28,964 nucleotides of DNA from assembly GCA_002715405.1 (NCBI GenBank), contig PAZD01000030.1, positions 41,339-70,302 on the forward strand, read 5' to 3'. The translations under genes were made by a program, and so were the position numbers. Origin of the DNA: Acidimicrobiaceae bacterium (GTDB lineage: Bacteria > Actinomycetota > Acidimicrobiia > Acidimicrobiales > UBA8592). Below the pieces are notes generated by a model. It worked only from the letters and a program-made list of their open reading frames with translations. It was not told where the DNA came from and searched no databases. Positions 16,172 to 22,888 of the stretch are shown in pieces. Every line of letters starts with the position of its first letter. Positions within the stretch are counted from its first letter, which is position 1.

Positions 16172-17266
16172 TTGGCCCTAACTGAAGATACCGCTTTCCC
16201 GTTATCCCCTGAACCAAAAAATTCAGATGCGGTAGATGAAACCACTCATGCTCCGTCCATCAGGCCAGACAGCATTCTCGATCCCGGCTTTAACCTTACG
16301 CTTCGACCAATGAAATACCCTCAATTCTTTGATATGTACAAAGATGCCATTAAAAATACTTGGACAGTAGATGAGATCGATTTTTCTGATGACTTGGTAG
16401 ATCTTAGAAATATGCTCCCATCAGAAAAACACCTAATCAACCGGCTAGTAGCTTTTTTCGCTACTGGAGATTCTATTGTCGCTAATAACCTCGTTCTCAA
16501 TCTGTACAAGCATATAAACGCTCCAGAAGCAAGAATGTACTTGAGCAGGCAGCTGTACGAAGAAGCCCTCCATGTACAGTTCTACCTGACTCTGTTAGAT
16601 AACTATATTCCTGACATAAAAGAACGGGAGCAGGCGTTTGCTGCTATAGAGACCATCCCATCCATAAAGCAGAAAGGTGACTTCTGCTTCAAATGGATGG
16701 GGACTATGGAAAATTTAGATGAGGTACATTCTGAGGAAGAACAGAAAACATTTCTTTTGAATCTCATTTGTTTTGCTGCCTGCATTGAAGGATTGTTCTT
16801 CTTCGCAGCTTTCGCTTATGTCTATTTTCTACGAAGCAAGGGACTACTCAACGGGCTTGCTGCAGGAACAAATTGGGTTTTCAGGGATGAGAGTTGCCAC
16901 ATGAACTTCGCGTTCGAAGTAGTCAATACTGCCCGCAAAGAACAGCCGGAGCTGTGGGACAACGAACTCATGGAGGACATCCGAAATATGCTCCAAGAAG
17001 CTGTCGAATGTGAAATGACATTCGCTGAAGATGTACTCGGCGGTGGAGTGAACGGTATGAGCCTAAAAGATACAAGAGAGTATCTTCAATTCGTCGCAGA
17101 TCAACGATTAATGCAGCTTGGACTTGAACCCATATACCGTTCAAAGAATCCATTTGACTTTATGGCTCTTCAGGATGTGCAAGAACTTACTAATTTCTTT
17201 GAAAAAACCGTTACTTCGTACCAAGTCGGCGTCGAAGGAGACGTTGCTTTCGACGAAGATTTCTAA
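16172..17266 (+). CDS. nrdB: Class Ia-type ribonucleoside-diphosphate reductase, beta (radical-generating) subunit
   Basis: 364 residues from TTG 16172, chosen because AAGGAGA ends six bases before it; no better start exists upstream of the conserved region. The diiron ligands of class I beta subunits are all present: D100 (ATGDSIV), E131 and H134 (YEEALHVQFY), E206 (ACIEGLFF), and E240 and H243 (RDESCHMNF). Y138, four residues after H134, matches the tyrosyl-radical position of E. coli NrdB (Y122), so this should be a tyrosyl-radical enzyme and not a radical-tyrosine-lacking class Ic protein. The acidic C-terminus (VEGDVAFDEDF) fits the tail that docks onto NrdA. The gene is cotranscribed with nrdA and followed by a strong terminator. 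Confidence 0.96.
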   Translation: MALTEDTAFPLSPEPKNSDAVDETTHAPSIRPDSILDPGFNLTLRPMKYPQFFDMYKDAIKNTWTVDEIDFSDDLVDLRNMLPSEKHLINRLVAFFATGDSIVANNLVLNLYKHINAPEARMYLSRQLYEEALHVQFYLTLLDNYIPDIKEREQAFAAIETIPSIKQKGDFCFKWMGTMENLDEVHSEEEQKTFLLNLICFAACIEGLFFFAAFAYVYFLRSKGLLNGLAAGTNWVFRDESCHMNFAFEVVNTARKEQPELWDNELMEDIRNMLQEAVECEMTFAEDVLGGGVNGMSLKDTREYLQFVADQRLMQLGLEPIYRSKNPFDFMALQDVQELTNFFEKTVTSYQVGVEGDVAFDEDF

Positions 17267-17294
17267 TAGTCTCCAGTCCCCCAACTGGATCAGC

Positions 17295-17335
17295 CAAGCC
17301 CGGCGCCTTTAGGCGTCGGGCTTGGATACTTTTTC
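17295..17335 (+). terminator. Rho-independent terminator of nrdAB
   Basis: A 13-bp GC-rich stem (left arm 17295-17307, right arm 17312-17324, one G-T wobble) with a TTTA loop is followed by a T-rich stretch at 17330-17335. It lies 28 bases after the nrdB stop. The opposite strand lacks a T-run after the hairpin, so it probably acts mainly on nrdAB and only weakly on the convergent meaB. Confidence 0.9.
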
Positions 17336-17338
17336 TAG

Positions 17339-18364
17339 TTAGTCTATTTCTCCAAACGCACGCAAAATGCTATTTGCAGCCACAAGAGGAGTCAACGAAC
17401 CAGAAATAACAGACTTCTCGAGGGTTTCAATGGTTTCAGCAATCTCAGGATTATCCCGCAGCCGATGAATAAGACGATCCTCTACCAGAGACCACATCCA
17501 CCTGACTTGCTGGCCTGATCTTCGAGAATCCCAATCTCCAGTTTCAGTCATAAGGTTTCTGTAGTCAGTAACTTTTTGCCATATCGCTTCAACACCTTGC
17601 CCTGTTAAACCCGAACATGTCATAACTGGAGGGTTCCAATTCGGATTCGTGGGATTTAAAAGTTCGGTAGCTGATTGATAATCTCGTGCTGCTTGGCGAG
17701 CTCTTAACTCATTCTCTCCATCAGATTTATTAACTGCTAATAAGTCAGCAATCTCTAAAACTCCCTTTTTGATTCCCTGCAAGTCATCTCCTGCACCTGC
17801 CAAAAGAAGAACAAGAAAGAAATCAACCATCTCTGCAACTAAAGCCTCACTCTGGCCAACACCGACAGTTTCGACGAGAACAACGTCGAAACCAGCAGCT
17901 TCTAGGACAATGATCGTTTCTCTAGTGTTTTTTGCCACACCACCCAATAATCCGGATGCAGGGGAAGGGCGAATAAATGCGCTCTGGTTCGCTGAGAGCC
18001 GGTCCATTCGAGTCTTATCTCCGAGAATAGACCCGCCTGAGATTGTGCTAGAGGGGTCAACAGCAAGAACAGCAACACGATGTCCACTCTCAGTTAAACG
18101 AGTTCCTAATTCGTCGATAAAAGTACTTTTCCCTACTCCAGGTGCTCCAGTAATTCCAACTCTAAATGAGGAACCTGAATGTGGAAGGAGCGTTTCAAGC
18201 AATGCATTCGCTTGATCGAAATCGCTATTCTTTCTACTTTCGACAAGAGTTATTGCTCTTCCAATCCATGTTCTATCCCCAGCCAAAACTCCGGCAGCAA
18301 TAAGATCTAGTTCAGATGCTTGCACTTCATCAACCAATCTTGCCAAGCAGCTCCATAGCCGCAT
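17339..18364 (-). CDS. meaB: MeaB/ArgK-type G3E GTPase, methylmalonyl-CoA mutase chaperone
   Basis: 341 residues if started at ATG 18364, which overlaps the end of mutB by 35 bases; TTG at codon 10, closer to the mutB stop, is an alternative. The Walker A/P-loop GAPGVGKST lies at about 73-81, followed by the family's 'VDPSSTISGGSILGDKTRM', 'ETVGVGQSE' and the guanine-specificity NKSD. MeaB gates cobalamin loading of methylmalonyl-CoA mutase and protects or reactivates it, using GTP hydrolysis. Its position directly after mutB agrees with this. The C-terminal helical part (WMWSLVEDRL, then the final 60 residues) corresponds to the dimerisation arm. Confidence 0.94.
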   Translation of the reverse strand: MRLWSCLARLVDEVQASELDLIAAGVLAGDRTWIGRAITLVESRKNSDFDQANALLETLLPHSGSSFRVGITGAPGVGKSTFIDELGTRLTESGHRVAVLAVDPSSTISGGSILGDKTRMDRLSANQSAFIRPSPASGLLGGVAKNTRETIIVLEAAGFDVVLVETVGVGQSEALVAEMVDFFLVLLLAGAGDDLQGIKKGVLEIADLLAVNKSDGENELRARQAARDYQSATELLNPTNPNWNPPVMTCSGLTGQGVEAIWQKVTDYRNLMTETGDWDSRRSGQQVRWMWSLVEDRLIHRLRDNPEIAETIETLEKSVISGSLTPLVAANSILRAFGEID

Positions 18365-20495
18365 CAGCTATAACAGTTCCTGGAGGGTAAATAGCGGTCG
18401 CTCCAGCTTCATAGAGCTCTTCATAATCTTGAGGTGGTATCACGCCGCCCACCACAATTAGGATGTCTCCTCTTCCAAGCTGATCCAAAGCAGATCTGAG
18501 CTCAGGAATAAGAGACAGATGGCCAGCAGCTAGTGAAGAAACTCCCAACACATGGACGTCTGCCTCAACGGCTTGTTGGGCAGCTTCCTCTGGTGTTTGA
18601 AACAGTGGTCCAACATCAACATCGAAACCTAGGTCTGCAAATGCAGTCGAAATAACTTTTTGACCCCGATCATGTCCATCTTGCCCTACCTTGGCAACAA
18701 GTATCCTCGGCCTTCTCCCATGTTTCTGATCGAATGCATCAGTTGCTGCCCGTACTTCCTTTATCACTTCACTACTCTCCCCCACTTCGCTTTTATACAC
18801 TCCCGAAATCGTTCGTATTTGCGATCTATGTCGACCGTACACCCTTTCAAGCGCTTCACTCATTTCTCCCACTGTTGCATGAAGTCTTGCAGCACCAATT
18901 GATAATGATAGAAGATTCCCGCTCCCATTCGCCGCAGCGTTAGTAAGTAAATCCAAAGCCTCCTGACATCGGGACTCATCGCGTTCACTTCGAAGCCTCT
19001 CAAGCTTCTTAATCTGAGATGAACGCACGCCGGCGTTATCAACTTTCAAAAGATCCACTTGTTCTTCTTGATCAAGGCGGAATTTGTTAACCCCGATAAC
19101 TGGTTGAACTCCAGAATCGATCCGTGCTTGAGTTCTTGCAGCAGCCTCTTCTATACGAAGTTTAGGTATACCTAACTCAATCGCAGCTGCCATACCACCA
19201 GCTTCTTCAATTTCTTGTATATGAGTCCATGCCCGTTGCGCCAAATCATGCGTCAAACGTTCAACATAGAAAGAACCACCCCAAGGGTCAACCACCCTGC
19301 ACGTTCCCGACTCATGTTGGAGAAAGAGTTGGGTATTTCTAGCAATTCTTGCACTAAAGTCAGAAGGTAAAGCCAGAGCTTCATCAAATGAATTCGTGTG
19401 CAAAGACTGAGTGTGACCTTGGGTAGCGGCCATTGCTTCAAGACAGGTCCTCATGACATTCGTGTATACATCCTGTGCTGCGAGACTCCACCCTGATGTT
19501 TGGCAATGTGTTCTCAAGGAAAGCGATTTTGGATTTTGCGGTCCAAATTTATCGACCAGTTTTGCCCACAAAAGACGTCCAGCTCTTAATTTGGCTACTT
19601 CCATGAAGAAGTTCATACCAATACACCAAAAGAAACTTAAGCGGGGAGCAAATTGGTCAATGTCAAGTCCAGCATCTAAACCGGCACGGATATACTCAAC
19701 ACCATCAGCAAGCGTATAAGCCAACTCAAGATCGAGCGTCGCTCCTGCTTCTTGCATGTGATAACCAGAAATTGATACTGAGTTAAATTTCGGCATTTCT
19801 TGAGAGGTGAAAGCGATAATGTCTGAAATGATCTTCATAGACGGATTTGGGGGATAAATGAATGTGTTTCTAACCATGAATTCTTTGAGAATGTCATTCT
19901 GTATTGTCCCTGAGAGATCTTGAGGTTTGACTCCTTGTTCCTCTGCAGCAACGACATAGAGCGCTAAAACTGGAAGAACTGCCCCGTTCATAGTCATTGA
20001 GACGCTCATCTCGTCAAGTGGAATACCTTCAAATAGTTGTCGCATGTCAATGATGGAGTCAATAGCCACTCCGGCCATGCCCACATCTCCACTTACTCTT
20101 GGATTATCGGAGTCGTACCCGCGGTGCGTAGCTAAATCAAACGCTATTGATAAACCCTTTTGTCCTGCAGCAAGATTCCTTCGATAAAACGCGTTTGATT
20201 CCTCAGCTGTTGAGAATCCTGCATACTGGCGGATCGTCCACGGTTTGTTCACATACATTGTTGGATATGGGCCCCTGAGGAAGGGTTGGAACCCTGGATA
20301 TGAATTAGGGAAGTCAAGAGAATTTCTATCAGTTTCAACGTATAACGGCCGAACAGGGATCCCCTCAGGCGTATCCCAAATATGATCATCGGCTTTTTGG
20401 CCAGTTTCTGATGTGAAGGCGTTCTCCCATCCCAGACTACTTTTTTTGGTATCAGGATTCGGTCTAAGCGGAATATCAGAAAAATCTGGGATCAT
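18330..20495 (-). CDS. mutB: Methylmalonyl-CoA mutase, large (catalytic) subunit
   Basis: 721 residues from ATG 20495, preceded by GGAAG eight bases upstream; TTG 20513 is in frame but poorer. The barrel has YAGFSTAEESNAFYRRNLAA, FDLATHRGYDSDNP, MTMNGAVLPVLA, the SGYHMQEAGA loop and RTHCQTSGWSL, as in classical methylmalonyl-CoA mutases. The C-terminal cobalamin domain has KVGQDGHDRG with H608 as the lower axial ligand of adenosylcobalamin, then GVSSLAAGH and VVGGVIPPQDY. It interconverts (2R)-methylmalonyl-CoA and succinyl-CoA. It lies between mutA and meaB in one operon. An ethylmalonyl-CoA mutase is conceivable, but the barrel motifs and paired small subunit favour methylmalonyl-CoA. Confidence 0.96.
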   Translation of the reverse strand: MIPDFSDIPLRPNPDTKKSSLGWENAFTSETGQKADDHIWDTPEGIPVRPLYVETDRNSLDFPNSYPGFQPFLRGPYPTMYVNKPWTIRQYAGFSTAEESNAFYRRNLAAGQKGLSIAFDLATHRGYDSDNPRVSGDVGMAGVAIDSIIDMRQLFEGIPLDEMSVSMTMNGAVLPVLALYVVAAEEQGVKPQDLSGTIQNDILKEFMVRNTFIYPPNPSMKIISDIIAFTSQEMPKFNSVSISGYHMQEAGATLDLELAYTLADGVEYIRAGLDAGLDIDQFAPRLSFFWCIGMNFFMEVAKLRAGRLLWAKLVDKFGPQNPKSLSLRTHCQTSGWSLAAQDVYTNVMRTCLEAMAATQGHTQSLHTNSFDEALALPSDFSARIARNTQLFLQHESGTCRVVDPWGGSFYVERLTHDLAQRAWTHIQEIEEAGGMAAAIELGIPKLRIEEAAARTQARIDSGVQPVIGVNKFRLDQEEQVDLLKVDNAGVRSSQIKKLERLRSERDESRCQEALDLLTNAAANGSGNLLSLSIGAARLHATVGEMSEALERVYGRHRSQIRTISGVYKSEVGESSEVIKEVRAATDAFDQKHGRRPRILVAKVGQDGHDRGQKVISTAFADLGFDVDVGPLFQTPEEAAQQAVEADVHVLGVSSLAAGHLSLIPELRSALDQLGRGDILIVVGGVIPPQDYEELYEAGATAIYPPGTVIADAAMELLGKIG

Positions 20496-20533
20496 GACAA
20501 ACACTTCCAGCAATAAAAGACTAGTAGCACGCT

Positions 20534-21988
20534 TTATTCCAGTCCTTCAGATGGGCGGAATAGCTGAATTGGTTCGACTTCTTGAAAGTCAACATCCTGT
20601 CCCCACTTTGGGTAGGGAGAACGTTCTAACGGTCTTTCTTCATCAGAAGTGAACTGGTTAACCCCTACGAGAATTTGGTCACCTTCCTGGACTTTACCTT
20701 GGACTTCAGCTCGCATTTTCTCAAGATGCGACTGCAAGGTTCCATTTTGGATTTCGTTCAAAACTCCACCGTTCTTTTCTATTGCTTGAAACCTCTCCCA
20801 AGCTGACTTCGAAAGCTGGTCAGTTAACGACTCGACATACCAAGATCCGCCAGCGGGATCGATTACGCGATGAATATTTGCCTCCTCCATCAATATCAAT
20901 TGGGTGTTGCGCGCTAACCGTAACCCGAGATCGTCTGGAATTCCCAGACCGCTATCGAAGGGGGCGACAGAAATAATATCTGCTCCTCCTATTGCGGAAG
21001 AGAAACACCCAACAGTTGTCCTGAGCAAGTTAACCCAAGGCTCTGCCTTAGATATCACTGATAGCGAAGTTGAAGCTTGAATCCTAACTGGAACATCCTC
21101 AATCCCGCATGACTCTCCGATAGATCTCCACATTTCACGAAAGGCTCTAATTTTCGCAATATCAAGGAACTGGTCTGTTCCGACGCTAATTACCACCAGG
21201 ATTTGATCGAAAGCATCTTCAATTTCAAGACCTGCATCACACAAAGTTCGCAAATATGCAACTCCCGTTGCAGCCATAACAGATAATTCAGTGACAGAAT
21301 CTGCCCCAGATTGAGCATACGGGGATCCATCTAATCGGACTGTCGTAACATGTCCGCATTCCTTAGAAACGTGAGTTGCCAAAGTTCCGACGTTACTAAG
21401 AGACTTGGTTATCCCGCCCTCAATTCCTCCTTGAGTCACGTAGCGACCTATCGGATCACAACTCAAATCAGCACGGATCTGATCCTTATCAATATTTCGT
21501 TTATCAACAGATGCGAGGAAATTTTTAGCAGTCGTTACGTTATCACCTGTTCCGATTGGAGCAACCGTTGCAATATCCAATAGAACGCCATCTAGAATTC
21601 CGGAAATGCTTTCCTCATCAGCTTGCCCAGTAATTAATTCGATACTGTTCACTCCCCGTTCTAGATCAGTCAAGATAGCCTCATTGGTCTGCGACGGAGT
21701 CGTAAGCCAATGTCTTTGACGGATATCCCAACCGTTCAAGAGCCCAGAAATATTTGATGATCTCCTGCTAGCTCCAACATCTGGAACGAGATCTCCTCCT
21801 TGAATATTCGACTGGTTAAGCCCATCGCTACTTGTGTACAAAGGGTTGATACGGAGGCCACCAAGAAGTTCCGTCACCAGTATTTCATCAAAGTCGTTGT
21901 CTCCTAGAACTCTACTGACGGCTTCTAACCAATCTTGGTGAGTGGCAAGGCTACCGTTGCCAACGAAATTCATTTCACCTTCATCCAT
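20534..21988 (-). CDS. mutA: Methylmalonyl-CoA mutase, small (non-catalytic) subunit, short form
   Basis: 484 residues from ATG 21988; ATG 21973 is an alternative. It matches the mutase barrel in order: 'NGWDIRQRHWL' near the start, 'SPYAQSGADSVTEL', 'LFLDIAKIRAFREMW'-type helix around DQFLDIAKIRAFREMW, 'ASTSLSVISKAEPWVNLLR', and 'VIDPAGGSWYVESLTDQL', close to the equivalent large-subunit segment. Small subunits are catalytically inactive scaffold partners of MutB. Typical actinobacterial MutA is about 615-640 residues, with a degenerate C-terminal B12-binding-like domain. Here the protein stops soon after the barrel linker (QLFRPSEGLE), so that domain is absent. The stop lies 38 bases before the mutB ATG. 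The first gene of the mutA-mutB-meaB operon; a CRP-like operator lies about 100 bp upstream. Confidence 0.92.
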   Translation of the reverse strand: MDEGEMNFVGNGSLATHQDWLEAVSRVLGDNDFDEILVTELLGGLRINPLYTSSDGLNQSNIQGGDLVPDVGASRRSSNISGLLNGWDIRQRHWLTTPSQTNEAILTDLERGVNSIELITGQADEESISGILDGVLLDIATVAPIGTGDNVTTAKNFLASVDKRNIDKDQIRADLSCDPIGRYVTQGGIEGGITKSLSNVGTLATHVSKECGHVTTVRLDGSPYAQSGADSVTELSVMAATGVAYLRTLCDAGLEIEDAFDQILVVISVGTDQFLDIAKIRAFREMWRSIGESCGIEDVPVRIQASTSLSVISKAEPWVNLLRTTVGCFSSAIGGADIISVAPFDSGLGIPDDLGLRLARNTQLILMEEANIHRVIDPAGGSWYVESLTDQLSKSAWERFQAIEKNGGVLNEIQNGTLQSHLEKMRAEVQGKVQEGDQILVGVNQFTSDEERPLERSPYPKWGQDVDFQEVEPIQLFRPSEGLE

Positions 21989-22042
21989 GACTTAACAATA
22001 GGCGATTGTGTGCCAATCGGTGGTGTGTTTATGAAGTTAGCG

Positions 22043-22059
22043 GTGATTAAATAAATCAC
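22043..22059. promoter_or_regulatory. Inverted repeat GTGATT-N5-AATCAC in the mutA/cNMP-protein gap
   Basis: A perfect 6-bp inverted repeat (22043-22048 and 22054-22059) with an AT-only 5-bp centre lies 55-71 bp upstream of the mutA start. Its GTGA/TCAC ends resemble CRP half-sites, but they are nine bases apart and not six. It may be a second operator for this divergent region. Confidence 0.4.
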
Positions 22060-22082
22060 GGAAATCCTTTGCAGAGAGACTA

Positions 22083-22098
22083 TGTGACTTCCATCACA
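22083..22098. promoter_or_regulatory. Perfect CRP/GlxR-type operator palindrome
   Basis: TGTGACTTCCATCACA is a perfect TGTGA-N6-TCACA site, the consensus bound by cAMP receptor proteins of the CRP/GlxR family. It lies 95-110 bp upstream of the mutA start on one side and 119-134 bp upstream of the cyclic-nucleotide-binding gene on the other. The CRP-type regulator itself is not in the window. Family knowledge plus exact consensus support the call; binding is inferred. Confidence 0.7.
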
Positions 22099-22216
22099 AG
22101 TGACCGAAGACACGCATAATTTCTGGATATTTTCTTATTAAATAGAGCACAATGAGATGGAGTTAAAAAATATGACTTTCATATATTCCGAAATTAACAA
22201 AGCCAAAGGAAAAAAA

Positions 22217-22621
22217 ATGTTTAAAAAAGAACCACATTATTTTCAGTACCGTGACTTTGAATTCGCCAATGGTGCAAACGTTGCCGAATTGGAAGTCCTA
22301 AGTAGATTAAGCACAAGAATCGACGTTAAAGAAGGAAGTGTTCTGATGAGAGAGGGTGCATTTGGAAATGAAGTGCTCCTTCTAGTGAAAGGACAGCTAC
22401 TAATTGAACGCGATGGTGAACTCATTGCATCCGTTGCTCCAGGAGCTGTTGTTGGTGAAAGAGCAGTTATTCTCAATGAGCCTCGAGGGGCAACTGTTAG
22501 AGTCGAGAAAGACTCCACAATCTTGGCTATGACCAGAAGCGAATTCAACACGCTTCTCGCGGAATGTCCAAGCATTGCTCGAAATGTTCTTGAGGAAGCA
22601 CTAAGCCGCGCTGTAAGCTAG
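22217..22621 (+). CDS. Stand-alone cyclic-nucleotide-binding domain protein
   Basis: 134 residues from ATG 22217, chosen because AAAGGA ends six bases before it; ATG 22157 adds 20 lysine-rich residues and lacks such a site. One cyclic-nucleotide-binding beta-roll fills most of the protein: DVKEGSVLMREGAFGNEVLL, LVKGQLLIERDGELI, and the phosphate-binding cassette VVGERAVILNEPRGATVRV, with the glutamate and arginine that contact the cyclic phosphate and ribose. No helix-turn-helix, kinase, channel or transferase domain is attached, so it is not a CRP transcription factor. It may sense cAMP or c-di-GMP and act on a partner protein. It is divergent from mutA, with a CRP-like operator between them. 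Confidence 0.85.
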   Translation: MFKKEPHYFQYRDFEFANGANVAELEVLSRLSTRIDVKEGSVLMREGAFGNEVLLLVKGQLLIERDGELIASVAPGAVVGERAVILNEPRGATVRVEKDSTILAMTRSEFNTLLAECPSIARNVLEEALSRAVS

Positions 22622-22699
22622 TAAATTTTTTATAATATTTTTCTTCCTACCTAAAGAAACAGTGATCTTTTATATATAAAACTTCATAGTAAATCTTAG

Positions 22700-22888
22700 T
22701 ATCGGCATATTATTGGGTGGGGCTCTCAGAGTTTGTTCTCTGCTTGGCTTACAGCTGAAGCAACTGGCTGGATTCTTGATTATATGAATTGAGCTATTGG
22801 CGATTACCTACACGGTTGTCGTGCAAGAACGAACTTTGAAACCTTTTTAGCCAGAGGCAACGAATATGACCATCTCAAAAAATCTTAA
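22700..22888 (+). other. Coding-like frame interrupted by one TGA, upstream of the P450-AarF gene
   Basis: The 244-bp gap before the P450-AarF gene holds a frame open from 22700 to TAA 22886-22888 except for TGA 22790-22792. It reads GWGSQSLFSAWLTAEATGW before the TGA and GDYLHGCRARTNFETFLARG after it. There is no start codon near the beginning and the last part overlaps the next gene. It may be a decayed small gene or chance; nothing else in the gap is recognisable as an RNA or a terminator. Confidence 0.15.

Noticed and set aside
17769..18215. Plus-strand open frame of 148 codons inside meaB
   Set aside because: It is antisense to the P-loop and switch regions of meaB, and its product looks like an out-of-frame translation with no recognisable domain.
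22790..22792. TGA as a selenocysteine or readthrough codon in the frame 22700-22888
   Set aside because: No start codon precedes it and no selenocysteine insertion hairpin was recognised after it; a relic or chance is more likely.
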